64,000 nt of DNA, from positions 4,304,619 to 4,368,618 of the forward strand of contig CM019230.1 in the NCBI GenBank assembly GCA_009741485.1, in the 5' to 3' direction. How positions within the stretch are numbered: position 1 is the first letter of the stretch; every line of letters begins with the position of its first letter. Below the pieces are notes generated by a model. The model did no database searches, was not told where the DNA came from, and saw nothing but the letters and a program-made list of their open reading frames with translations. Source of the DNA: Malurus cyaneus samueli. Lineage: Eukaryota > Chordata > Aves > Passeriformes > Maluridae. Of this stretch, positions 12,261-22,660 are shown one piece after another. Position numbers and translations under genes: made by a program.

Positions 12261-15200
12261 AGAGCTCGGAGAGGGGACGGGGACTGCTTGTAAACAATGA
12301 TTAAAGCTTAGCGGAGGATTCCACGCACGGGCTGGCAGCTGGGAATGCTGCCCTTGGCTGGAGGAGGAGGACGAGGAGGTCACGTTAAGAAAGGCAGGGA
12401 AGGAAGGCTGCAATCCAGGGAGTGCTGCACACACACCCTCCGGGGGCTGCCCCGCCACCGAGGCATCCCGGCATCAGCTGCGTGCAGAAAAACGAGCCTC
12501 ACCCAGCCGGCTGTCACAAACGAGAGCTCCAAAAAACACTGAAACCCACCCTGGGGTCAGCCACTGCAGCCCAGCAGCTGCGTAAAAAGCCAGAGGTAGT
12601 GGGTACTGCACTCTAGACAAAGTATCTGATCAAATAAATCACAGCTTTTCATAAAAATCTTGGTGTTCTTAGGGCGGCGGGAGGTGGAAGTGCACTTCAC
12701 TTGGAAACAATTCTCAGCTTTTTTTAATAATATGCCCCCTAATTTAATTTTTTTTAAGTGAAGACTTGCAGATATTGCACGTATATGTATATCTGCAGTG
12801 GATTACAAAGCTTGTTTTTTCTTTTTTTTTCTTCTCTTAAATGATCTTTGGCAAGTAGTCTAAGGTGCCCAGCCATGCAGGCAGCATAGACAGAAAACCA
12901 CCATCAGAGAATATAAAGAAGGGAAATCTTTCCGAGACCCCAACAGTCCAATCCTCCTTTGGAGCAGGGTAGAAACACCACCAGGGTATCACTGTACCAG
13001 CAGCATCCCTGTGACACATCCAAGGCTTTAGTGGCAAACAGAAAATTCAGATCTAAACCACAAAATCCCCCAAACCTTCTAATTAGGGTCCTCCACCAGA
13101 CCTAGCTGATGCTTCTCCAGTTCACACCTTTCAGTCCCTTCACAGTACCTGCTCCAATCACTTCCATCATGGCCACACACAGAAAAGAGCCAGGGAAAAA
13201 GCCACAATCAACTACCTACAAAATAAAAACCCTCCCTTTACATACAGGTAAAAATTACTCCAAATTTCCAAAAGGATTCCGCATTTAATTGGAGGTTTTG
13301 ATTCCACCAAAAGATTGCACAAGGTGTGCAACAGAGGAAGAACCACAAAAGTGTGCTAGCACTAATGGGTTACTTTAAAAGCTTCATAAAAATCTGAAAA
13401 CCTTTTTCTGAGGAGACCACGGACTTCAACCAACCTACCAGCATCCAATATCAAGATAAAACAGAAGTTTTAAATGCGTCTACACATGACAATGAATGTT
13501 GGGTCTGCAATGCTGAAATAAATCAAAATACTATTTTTATTATTAAAATCAGCGCTGTGAAAGGTAAACACACGTTTCCACTCTTGCAAGCCATTACCCT
13601 GTGTACCCCGTCAGAACAAACCCAGAAATTGCTCTAACTACATTCCCTGAACAGAAGGGTCTGGAAAACAGGTGCTTGCTTTGTTCTTTGCAGATGATAA
13701 ACTGGTGAGCCTGAACATTTTTCCATTGACCAGACAATCTGAGCTGAAAATACAGAATTAAGTTATATTCATACTGATCCTTTGTGTTGCCATTACATTT
13801 TTTAATAGGGAGGAAAGAAAACCAATGAGGATTTTGGTAATGCCAGGGTCAGCACAGCTTTGCTGAGCCTGATGACACTCAGGGAATGCCAGTGCACATC
13901 TGATCTCTTCCAGACACGGCACAAAACACGTTTGGGCAACACCACTCGCTCCTACAGACAGATAAGGCTTGTGCTGGAACACATGCACAAAATTAAATCT
14001 CCTTATGCCGCTCTGGCACGGCCCAGCCCCGGCCCGGGCGCGTCCCTGAGTCACAGAGACACAGCTGGGACTCCACGTGCAGGGGGAATGTTCCCCCCTG
14101 GCCAGGGCACAGCCAGGGTGGCACTTGTGACCACCTGCACGTGACCCCCTGGTGCCAAACCAGAGCCATTCAGAGCAGGTCTGACCCTTCCTCCAGCCCC
14201 AAACCCTCAAACAGGCTCCCAGTGCAAGGGAAAAGTCGAAAAACACACCAATGAAATATTTTTCAAATTGCCACCACCTAAAACATGCAGTTTTCCTGAA
14301 AATAGTAAGATCACATGGAATTAATTTGTATTGAAATTGTATACTTCCTACTATTTCTTCTTTGCTTTATTACAGCAACACAAATCACAATACTGCATAC
14401 TGGAATGATAGCTCACACCAATTAAAACCTTTATGTGACAATTAAAAAAATCTATTTTAAATGTCTTAAGATACATTAACAAACAGGCTCCATTACCATG
14501 ATTTGAACATTTACCTCCCTATTTCAAAGCAGCACATTTGCCTCGGCACTTTGATGACAACTCTTCAGCGCTCATTTTTACTTTTACTAAATTTTTTAAA
14601 AAATATATACTGTTATATTCTCAAACTTGCTCAAATGCTGAACTGTGAGATGGTCTCTTCAGCACTAGTAGTCAAAGATTTTCACATGACAGCACATAAA
14701 AATTTCAACAACCTGATGATAAACCAGACTACTGTTAATTAAGTCACAGTTCCTATCTGTAATGGGGGGGCAACAAAATATTCTTAGAGAAGTGAGCTCT
14801 CTTTAAAAAAAACCAAACATATTTATCAGAAAAATTCTAGTCTTGTTAAGGCAAGATGGTGTTGGGGAAAATACCTACAAATTTAGAGGTTTTATCCTGC
14901 CCCAAGAGATGTAACGTCCTTTACAACAGAAAAAAAGTGCACAGTGAGATAAGTTTGTAACCCTGAGCTGCAAAGGGCTCATGAAAAACTGAAAAAAAAT
15001 CAATGAGTTGAAAAGTCACATAGACAGCTGATTACAAATAAATTCTGACAGGTGATCATTAAAAGCCTGGCTCACTACCAGGCTTCTCAGAAAAAAAAAA
15101 ACAAAAAAAAAAAGAATATGAGGACAGATTATCTGCTTTTAATTTTGTGTGTGCACAAGCGACAGAAAACGGTGTAGCACATAGGCACTATTTTTAAAGC

Positions 15201-16480
15201 TGGCTCAGAAAAAGCAAGGGGTTTCATGTTCTGCTCTTGCCTACTCCAAATATATTTTAACTTTGGACACCCTTACAAGTTATTAGTTAACCATGAAAAG
15301 CCTTGAGACTGAAACACAAAGCAAAGTCAAATCCACACAAAGTAAAAGTAAGTAAATGAAATCCATGACTAAACACACACTTCTGATGGGGGCCAAGCAG
15401 TCTGTTGACAGGTTTGGGGTGTTTTATTTCTTTTTAATGAGCCAGGAACATTGCAGAATTTTAAGACATTTCTCTTTCACCCTGCTCCACTACTTTTGTC
15501 CCTCTATTTATTTATTTTGCCTCCTTATCAGATGATTCTGACAATGACTTCGCACGCTGAGCATGGCAAACGATCAAGCAGAAGGGAGAGGAGTGGTTTC
15601 CTGCTGCCAAAAGCACACTTTGCTCTAGCACCTCATGTGAGCAGAAGAGCACAATAAATAAGTCACTCTGTATTTTTTTAAATTTTTTTAAGAGAAAAGG
15701 CAAAGCTCCATGTTTCCCAAACTTCAATGTTGACACTCTTCCACTGCCCATGATCTCAGCCATGCTGGTGTCAAGCCAGAGCAGTTACTCTGGACTTGGA
15801 CTGCTGTTTCCAAAGGGATGATCTCAAGTGCTAATAAACTAATAGAAGACTTCCACTGACATCAAACGGGCTGGAATTGTGCATTACAACCAGACCTTGG
15901 ACTCCATGGTGTTTTTTTAAGCTTAAGGTGACTACAGATGCAAGTTATGAACTAAGGTCAGAGTTACACAGAGTTTATGCCAATTTAAGCAAGATTATAA
16001 TGTCGTTCCAAAACTCAGTTCCTGTGGCAAATTTTACTTTGCTCAGTAGAGAGTAAGATTACAGCCAAAATTTCAAGTAAGAAGCATTAACCTTTAACTC
16101 CAGAATAACTGCCCACTCCTGTGTTCTCACATCAAATATTGGCTGAAGGAATATTTTCGTTCACAGTCCTTTCCTTGCTCATTTAACACCATGGCATCTT
16201 TGCTATTCTGTTCTGTGGTCTTTTTACTTGCTAACAGCTAAGATACCAACTAAGATAGCCAAGTTTCCTTGGAATTCCTCAGATAATTTAAACAAAAATC
16301 CTGGTGGAGCAGCTTAGCGATAACTGGAACTATTGTTTTTAGTTTCTGGAGTGTGAGTGACAGGAATCCTCTGGGCTGTCTCTAAGCTGCCTGTCAGCTG
16401 CACAGAGAGAAGCAGTGATTTACAGTAGGGAGGAGGGGCTCATGCCAAATTCCACAGGGAAGCTCTAAAGGCTGATTTAC

Positions 16481-16816
16481 CTGGTCTGACCGGGCTCTGC
16501 ATGCAGTTCTGCGACACCATGCCTGGATGGACTGAAGTAGAAGCCCTGCTGCTGAGGTCCATGACAGAAGGTGATGCTGAGGTAGCTTGCTGGAGACCTG
16601 ACTGGTGTGGGCTAGGCTCGTGCTGGTTTGGGCTGGGTGGAATGCCATTTTCTGAGAGGAATTCTTCCAGGTCCATGTATTCCAACTGGAAAGTGTCTCC
16701 ATCGTATGGCAGTGTCTTGTCCCATAATGTTGGACCCAAGAAAGCAGACTGAGGGACTGTGGTACCAGTGCTGTCATCATCTAACTTCTTCTCCTTGTCT
16801 TTTTCTTTACCGAATG
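16481..16816 (-). CDS. HLF: HLF exon 2 (transactivation region of hepatic leukemia factor)
   Basis: This internal coding exon belongs to HLF, a nuclear PAR-bZIP transcription factor related to DBP and TEF that binds TTAYGTAA-type D-boxes and acts in circadian output, liver metabolism and blood stem cells. The 336-bp exon encodes 112 codons between an acceptor (TTTTAAG before 16816) and a donor (GGTAAAT after 16481). Both junctions split a codon after its first base, so the frame joins exon 1 as Asp-Ala-Phe. Diagnostic blocks are a lysine-rich [13 protein letters not shown] stretch, the acidic transactivation block [33 protein letters not shown], and VMDLSSRAS. The exon ends CMQSPVRPG, where mammalian HLF continues into exon 3. 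The match to HLF is far closer than to TEF or DBP. The DNA-binding PAR and bZIP parts are not in the window. Confidence 0.97.
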
Positions 16817-18003
16817 CTTAAAACAAAAACACATAATAAAGATGTCAGAGATCCATAATTAAAACATTAGCTACTTTTATTTCCATTATTTCTGCTGTAC
16901 TGTCGGGTGTAAGAAAGGAATATTCCCTTCAGAAAAATAACTCCTTTGACTCACTCTACTTGGAAGAGAACTGAGGGGCTATGCCAGCTGAGCACCTTTG
17001 CTGGATCCAACCACATTTTTGAGATTTCCCTCTGGTTTTAATTACCAGTTCCACTCCATGCATGGCTTTAAATGTCAGCTTCAGTCAACAGACTTAAAAG
17101 CGAACATTTAAGTATTCCAGCAAACTGGAAGCTGTTGATGTATTCTGTTGAAAAGGAACAGCCTTAACCTAAAAAGTCTGGAATCTGATATCCTGTCATT
17201 CTTCCAAACTAAGGTCCTGATCCTGCTAGTCCTTAGACAAGGAAGATAGTCCTCAAATTCTACACCTAAACGTTACTAATGTTCAGTGAGAACACGATTT
17301 TGGTGCGCAGAAAAGACAACAAAAATGCAAAGGTAGAAGCAAGGAAAAAGTTAAACTGATATTTCCTCATTTCTACAGCCTCCAATGATTTCAATCCACA
17401 GTTTTGAAGGGAAACGCCTGATTTCTCTGCAAGATCTGCAAGAATCTGAACTCGCAAAGCTTCCTGTCAGCTACCAAGCCTTCGCAACATTTTATTTTTA
17501 ACCTCATACGAGAGCCCCGGTGAAATCCTGCGAGTCGCTTGGCAGTGGGACTCGGAAAGCCGAGGAGACAGGAACTGCCAGACCTTCCCTCGGTTTCTGC
17601 TCTCCGTGCGCGCTCGATCCGCTCGCAATGCGCGCTGCGGGTATTCCCGGGCTGCCTCCGCTTCCCGGGAAAGCCGCAACTTTCTCCCGTTGAACCGGGG
17701 GACACGGACGCCGGGAGGGGTTTGTCGTGGGGCCTGGGATGGGGATCCCGGCTCCTTTACCGGAGACACCGAGCGCCCTTGGCGTCCCTCCCCCGGGATC
17801 GGCGCTGGGAGCACCGAGCGCGTCCCGTTAGGTCGGGCCAGGGCGGCCGCCGCTCTCCGCAGAGCGCCCCGAGCGAGCAGTCCCGGGGCTCCATCGCCGG
17901 GGGAGGGGGGGACGGAGGGAAGGGGAAAAGGGAAAGCGATGCCGCGGACCCCGACCGACGGCGGGAACGGGGCGCGCTGCGAGGGGTCCCGGGGAAGCCT
18001 CAC
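16817..18003 (-). other. HLF: HLF intron 1
   Basis: This is a short GT-AG intron of 1187 bp between the HLF exon 1 donor (GTGAGG beginning at 18003) and the exon 2 acceptor (AG at 16818-16817). Its 5' half, about 17500-18003, is part of the HLF promoter CpG island; the rest is AT-rich. Long open frames on both strands here come from the stop-poor GC-rich composition and do not resemble proteins. Confidence 0.9.
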
Positions 18004-18108
18004 CGTCTTCGTGAGCGAGCGGCAGCTTGAGCGGGTTTTCCAGCAGGGACTTCAGCACGCCGTAGGTGGGCGGCAGGAACGGGGGGTTCAGCGGGAGCGG
18101 CCGCACAT
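18004..18108 (-). CDS. HLF: HLF exon 1, coding end (start codon uncertain)
   Basis: This encodes the conserved N-terminus of HLF. From 18103 down to 18004 the frame reads RPLPLNPPFLPPTYGVLK followed by SLLENPLKLPLAHED plus the first base of the next codon, then a GTGAGG donor at 18003. Mammalian HLF has the same order of motifs after a very short Met-containing leader ending MSRPLPLN. Here the only suitably placed ATG (18108-18106, with a good purine at -3) is one base out of frame and would read MCGRSR, whereas the conserved frame reads His-Val-Arg-Pro at that point. The conserved frame is open upstream to a TGA at 18395-18397 but contains no ATG. Either one base is missing in this assembly or individual, or translation begins at a non-AUG codon such as the GTG at 18106-18104. 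The UTR part of exon 1 extends to higher coordinates, with its start unknown. Confidence 0.93.
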
Positions 18109-18367
18109 GGTCGGTGGGGGCTGCCGCGCGGCGGGGAGGGGGGCCGGGGGGGGCAGCTGCGCGGCGAGCGGTTCCTTCCCCCTTGCTGTGGCCGCTTTCG
18201 CGGCGCGGGTGAGCCGGGCGCGGGGCCGGGCGAGCGCGGTGGCGAGGGGCGCTGGGCCGCGGGACAGGGCGCGGACCGGGCGCGGGTGGCCCCTCCGCCG
18301 CGCGCTGCTCCGCCGCCGCCGCTCCCGCCGCCCGCTCTGCGCCGCTCTGCCCCGCCCGCCCCGCGCC

Positions 18368-18373
18368 CACGTG
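18368..18373. promoter_or_regulatory. E-box CACGTG in HLF promoter
   Basis: A perfect palindromic CACGTG lies 17 bp from the CRE in the HLF core promoter. E-boxes of this type recruit CLOCK:BMAL1 or USF. PAR-bZIP genes are established direct clock targets, so circadian control is the leading reading; occupancy is inferred. Confidence 0.65.
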
Positions 18374-18389
18374 CAGCCGCCGCCGCCGC

Positions 18390-18397
18390 TGACGTCA
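18390..18397. promoter_or_regulatory. Full CRE, TGACGTCA
   Basis: This is a perfect 8-bp palindromic cAMP response element between the CCAAT box and the E-box of the HLF promoter. It is bound by CREB/ATF proteins in other promoters, which suggests cAMP input to HLF. The position within the CpG island supports function. Confidence 0.7.
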
Positions 18398-18407
18398 CGC
18401 CGGTAAC

Positions 18408-18422
18408 GGCCCCGCCATTGGC
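18408..18422 (-). promoter_or_regulatory. CCAAT/GC-box element of HLF promoter
   Basis: Read on the minus strand this is GCCAATGGCGGGGCC, an NF-Y-type CCAAT box fused to a GC-rich box. It lies upstream of the CRE and E-box in the direction of HLF transcription. The same 15 bases occur on the plus strand at 22522-22536 in the upstream island. Confidence 0.7.
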
Positions 18423-18800
18423 GCGGCGGCCACGCCCTCCCCGCGAACGGCCACGCCCCCCGGTGAGCCCCGCCCCGGCACGCGCGCGGCCGGTACCGGG
18501 GGGGACCCCGGGACACCCCCCAGCCCCTCCCGCGGGGCCGGAGCGTCTCCCCGGTAACCGGGGGATGTGTTAATGACATGTTAATGAGCCTGAACGTTTG
18601 ACCCCGCTCGGGGCATCCGAGCGTGGCGGCTCCCCCGGGCAGCGGGACCCGGCTGCGGGGCACGGCGGGCACGGGGTCCCACCCGTGTCTAAGGGAACCG
18701 GCCTCGGACTGTGCGCACGTTTCCCACGGAGCTCTCACGGCCCCTCTGCCGGTGTCACCCGGGGTGACAGCGCTGTCACCACCACGAGCAGGGTTCCCAC

Positions 18801-19450
18801 CATCGCACAGAATCCTTTGGGTTGGAAGGGATCTCTGGAGATCGCCCAGTCCAAGGCAGGGTCACCCGGAGTGGGTGGTACAGGAATGTGTCAAGGTGGG
18901 TTTGGAATGTCTCCTGAGAGGGAGACTCCACCCTCTCCCTGGGCATCTGTTCCAGGGCTATGCATTCTCCATGGAAAGATCTTTTTCCTCATGTTGAGGT
19001 GGAATTTCTTGTGTTTTAATTTATGGCCATTTTCCTCTTCCTGTCACTGGGCACAGCCAAAAAGATTCTAGACCCGCTGTCCTGGCATCCACCTTGGATA
19101 TATTTATATGCATTGATGAGAATCCCCTCTCGGTTGTCTCCTCCAGACCAAACACGCCCAGCTCCCTCACACTCTCCTCCTAAGAGATGCTCCAGACCCC
19201 AAATCATCTTTGCAGCCTCCACTGGTCCCTCTCCAGCAGCTCCTTGTCTTGCCCTGAGCAGCCCAGAATGGGACACAGCTCCAGATGTGCCTCCTCAGGG
19301 TGGAGTAGAGGCAGAGGTCACCCTCTTCCCTATACACCCCAGGATCCCACTGTCCTCCTGGCCCTCAGGACACACTGCCAGCTCATGGTCAATTTGTCAT
19401 ATCCTAAGACTCCCAGGACCCATTTTTTTTCTCAGAAGGGACTTTCCTCC
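18801..19450 (-). mobile_element. CR1 LINE fragment, antisense
   Basis: The plus strand starts with the reverse complement of a typical CR1 3' end (CAGAATCCTTTGGGTTGGAA) and continues through the antisense of the CR1 3' region, including TTCTTGTGTTTTAATTTATGGCC and CTCCAGACCAAACACGCCCAG. The copy is 5'-truncated and diverged, with no intact reverse transcriptase. Its 3' end points toward the HLF promoter about 0.4 kb away. CR1 is the dominant LINE of birds and supports the avian assignment. The 5' boundary is approximate. Confidence 0.85.
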
Positions 19451-19829
19451 TCACTCACTGAGATCCTCATTCAAGCACAGTTATCTTTCCATCTACTCAG
19501 ACCTTCATGAGGGCTGTGCAAGACCTGCACTCTTCCCAGAGTAACTTCACCCTTCAGGTACCTGCAGCCGTCTCTATCTCCCTTCTTGTCATGGATTTCT
19601 CTGCCCTTTTTTTTTTTTGGATGACATTTTGCAAAGTTTTACCATCTGTATTTAGTCATGACTCTTTCTTCAAAAGTCAGCTTTTTACCATTAACAAATA
19701 TAAATAATCATAAATATTCACTAGAAGCAAATAAAGGTAAATTATGTGCACAAACTGCCCAGTATTTAGAAATAAAAGCTCCCTGAGGAGCAGTTCTGTT
19801 CTCTTTTGTATCTATTGCGCGTGTGACCA

Positions 19830-20091
19830 GGGTCAGGACTCAGGAATGGCTGGAGCTGTGCCAGAGGAGGCTCAGGCTGGATTTTAGGAAAAGGTTCTTC
19901 CCCACGAGGGTGGTGGGGCACTGACCAGGGTCCCCTGGGAATGGGCATAGCCCCAAGGCTGCCAGAGCTCCAGGAGCATTTGGACAGCTCTCTGAGGCAC
20001 AGGGTGGGGTTGTTGGGGTCTGTGCAGGGCCAGGAGTTGGTCTCAGTGATCCTTTCCAACTCGGGATATTCTATAATGCTATGATCTATTA
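19830..20091 (+). mobile_element. CR1 LINE 3' fragment, sense
   Basis: The CR1 3' untranslated region is recognisable in sense orientation: GGCTGGATTTTAGGAAAAGG, TTCCCCACGAGGGTGGTGGG, then GTGATCCTTTCCAACTCGGG and a terminal run like ATTCTATAATGCTATGATCT. It is severely 5'-truncated and has no coding capacity. It lies head-to-head with the antisense CR1 copy to its left. Confidence 0.9.
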
Positions 20092-21858
20092 TTAGGTGCA
20101 CTGACCAGTGTCTTGTTAAATGATCTGGCTAGAACAAGCAGCTGATGAAAGTCCAAAGTACATTCAAATCGATAAAACTGCACTGGCACAACCAAAAACA
20201 TGAACAAGGGGGATTGTGACCGTCAGGCCCCGCACAACCAGAGACAAGAGACAGGAACAGACTTAGGGCACGGCTAAGCAGGGCTTGGGAGAACCTTGGG
20301 ATGCCACAGACGCCACCTGGTTCACAACTGGAGCAGGGGTGTGATAGCAGCAGGAGTTTTTAAGTGTCACCTAAGCAAGAAGAAAAAGCCCTGGATTATT
20401 AAATGACTGTACACGTACCAACGTTACCTCAGACGGCCAAATTGCCAGTTACTGGAAACCTTTAATTACAGAGCTACAGATGAGTGAGACAGAGATTAGG
20501 GCGATTGCCAATCCATATGCAGATGTGGTACAGAATGTTTCTTCTATGCTGCATAAAGAGGAATAGATACATGTAGGAGATATGATAAGCAGCAAAGAAG
20601 AGCTAACAGAAGAGGTAAAAGTAATGGGGATACTGGGAAACACCAGTAATGAGATAAGTTTATGTGTGTTTTTATGATTATTGACCCAACTCGACAGAAA
20701 GAAACAGCATTTTCAGCAGCACAGGACAGGAAACCTGCCCTACTTCACTCCTCGACACTGAACAGGGTAAATTACAGGTAGATAAGTGCAAATGTGGAAC
20801 AAAAGGAAGCAACCAGACACTGAGCACTGTGTGTAGTTACAGACACTGCATTCCCCACACGAAGGAGCTGGGAATTTCCTGGATGAGAAAGCCAAAATAA
20901 CTCTTCCCGATTTACAGACCAGCCAGCAAGGCTGAACAGTGTACCTGAGCAGGGTGCTGTTATTTTCAGTCTCACGCAACAGGAGCAGTAATTTAACTCC
21001 ACACAGGCAAGGCAGGTTTCATCCCAAATAGCCTAAATTCCAGGTTGTCAGGACACCATGCTGTTGTCTGTACCTACAAATTACTGATTTTTATTTGCTA
21101 CACTTTTCCAAGGGTGGCCCCCAATTCCTTTTTGCTGTTTTGACCACTGGCTGACCCCATATGGTGCACTCCAGGTAAAGCCAACCAAGACAAAACAGAA
21201 CTAATGATACACTACCTGAATTTATCCACTTCCCAACTGCAATACTTTTTTGGCATATGTTCTTAGCTTAGCATTCACCCATAAAATGTGTATTTTGTGG
21301 CTTATGAAGCTGCTTAGTTTTTGTATTGAAAAAAATTTGATGGGCGCCTTACTTAAAAAAAAAAAAATCTCAATCCATGTTTATGTTTCTGCTCAAGCTT
21401 GTTTCCATCACCAGGATCAGTTATACGGCCTAAAGATCCGATGCTTTTCAAACCAAGTACCCAGTGGTTAATGTACCACTAAGAATACCATTTTTGTGTG
21501 TATGTGTGTGTGATTATTTCCTTTAGCAAAGACAATCTGAAAGCCGATTTAAAAGTCGAAAGCCTTTATACTTTTCAGGGATCCTTCCACCAAGTGCACT
21601 AAGGACATGGTGCCCACCACCCTGGGGCGATTCCACCGGGGCAGGTGTTGGCTCAGGGATCTCGGAGCACCCACGGACACCGATGGCTGCCCGGGGTGGG
21701 GTCGGGGGATGCTCAGCTGGGCCCTCACGGGCAGTTCGGACCGCAGAGGGTCCCGAGCATCGCGGGGCGGCCACCGGGGCGGATCGGGTACCCCAACACC
21801 TGCAGAGGGCTGGCCGCGAAGGCGCGGCGGGGATGAGGGACGGGCGAGGCCGTGAGGG

Positions 21859-22409
21859 GAGGACACGCACAGGGACAGGGACAGGGACATGGACAGGGAC
21901 GGGGAGAAGGACGAGGACACGGACAGGGACACGGACACGAACAGAGACAGGGACACGGACAGGGACAGGGACGGGGACAGGGACAAGGACGCGGACAGGG
22001 ACAGGGAGAAGGACAGGGACACGGACAGGGACACGGACAAGGGCAGGGATAGGGACAGAGACAGGGACAGGGATACCAGGACAGGGACACAGGGACACAG
22101 GGACAGGGACACGGACAGGGAGAGGGACAGGGACGGGGACAGGGACAAGGACACGGACAGGGACAGGGAGAAGGACGGGACAGGGACAGGGGGAGAAGGA
22201 CGAGGACACGGACAGGGACACGGACAGGGACAGGAGACGGACACGGACAGGGAGAAGGACAAGGACAGGACAGAGGACAGGACAGGACAGGGAGAAGGAC
22301 AGGGACAGGGACACGGACAGGAGAAGGAACGGACACGGACAGGGACACGGACAGGGAGAAGGACAGGACACGGACAGGGACACGGACAGGAGAAGGACGA
22401 GGACACGAC
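21859..22409 (+). repeat. (GGGACA)-type hexamer array, about 550 bp
   Basis: This is a long array of GGGACA, GGACAC, GGAGAA and related hexamers. Runs such as GGGACAGGGACAGGGACA fit the G3N3 pattern of an intramolecular G-quadruplex on the plus strand. Because the period is a multiple of three and the units lack stops, most frames on both strands stay open, which produces long spurious ORFs of Asp-Arg, Gly-Gln, Pro-Cys or Ser-Leu repeats. It directly abuts the promoter-like island at 22.43 kb. Confidence 0.95.
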
Positions 22410-22487
22410 CCCACTCCCCTCACGGTGCTCCCGGGCCCCTCCCGCCCGTCACGCGGCGCGCGGGGGGCAGCGCGCGCGCGGGGCCGT

Positions 22488-22493
22488 CACGTG
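22488..22493. promoter_or_regulatory. E-box CACGTG in upstream island
   Basis: This is a perfect E-box in the context GTCACGTGAG, which fits USF, TFE/MITF-type or CLOCK:BMAL1 sites. It lies 15 bp from the adjacent RORE. Confidence 0.55.
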
Positions 22494-22508
22494 AGCGCGC
22501 GCGGGCCG

Positions 22509-22519
22509 TGACCTACTTT
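22509..22519 (-). promoter_or_regulatory. ROR/REV-ERB response element (RORE)
   Basis: The minus strand reads AAAGTAGGTCA, a perfect fit to the RORE consensus WAWNTRGGTCA bound by ROR activators and REV-ERB repressors of the clock. It lies between the E-box and the CCAAT box. Function is inferred from motif and position only. Confidence 0.5.
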
Positions 22520-22521
22520 GG

Positions 22522-22536
22522 GCCAATGGCGGGGCC
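22522..22536 (+). promoter_or_regulatory. CCAAT/GC-box identical to HLF promoter element
   Basis: GCCAATGGCGGGGCC on the plus strand matches all 15 bases of the HLF promoter element at 18408-18422 (minus strand). It is an NF-Y-type CCAAT box with an adjoining GC-box. Confidence 0.65.
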
Positions 22537-22660
22537 CGCGGGCGCGCGCGCGGAACCCCCCTCAGCCCCTCAGCGGACCCCGACCCCGCCAGCGCAAACG
22601 GGTCCTGTGGGCAAAGGGGTGCCTGGTGGGAAAATGGGGGTCCTGCGATGGGTGTGCGAA

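Larger units (their letters stand above)
1..16480 (-). other. HLF: HLF intron 2 (partial, runs off the left edge)
   Basis: This stretch lies downstream of the HLF exon 2 splice donor, and no minus-strand frame in it matches the PAR domain or the basic leucine zipper that exons 3 and 4 should encode. It is therefore read as the first part of a very long intron 2; HLF intron 2 is also long in mammals. The sequence is mostly AT-rich and unique-looking. Its content is a GC-rich island near 12 kb, a purine-rich tract at 4988-5040, an 18-A run at 11046-11063, and several chance ORFs. Two plus-strand open frames of about 210 codons (4022-4651 and 5375-6007) have no recognisable domains. I see no convincing second gene. 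Confidence 0.75.
17500..18660. promoter_or_regulatory. HLF: HLF promoter CpG island
   Basis: This block of about 1.1 kb is extremely GC- and CpG-rich, contrasts with the flanking AT-rich DNA, and contains HLF exon 1. Several GC-boxes of the CCCCGCCC or CCACGCCC type lie at about 18340-18480. The core of the promoter appears to be about 18360-18425, where a CCAAT box, a full CRE and an E-box follow one another in the direction of HLF transcription. No TATA box is evident, as usual for island promoters. The exact transcription start cannot be fixed from sequence alone. Confidence 0.85.
22430..22560. promoter_or_regulatory. Second promoter-like CpG island core
   Basis: This is a very CpG-rich segment containing a CACGTG E-box (22488-22493), a perfect ROR/REV-ERB element on the minus strand (22509-22519) and a CCAAT/GC-box (22522-22536, plus strand) within about 50 bp. 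The CCAAT orientation hints at plus-strand transcription, away from HLF, but minus-strand transcription as an upstream alternative HLF promoter is equally possible. No first exon can be defined from sequence. Confidence 0.55.

Noticed and set aside
17467..18738. Several overlapping Arg/Pro/Ala-rich ORFs on both strands of the HLF CpG island
   Set aside because: GC-rich DNA is poor in stop codons. Only the frame containing RPLPLNPPFLPP is supported, by family conservation and a splice donor.
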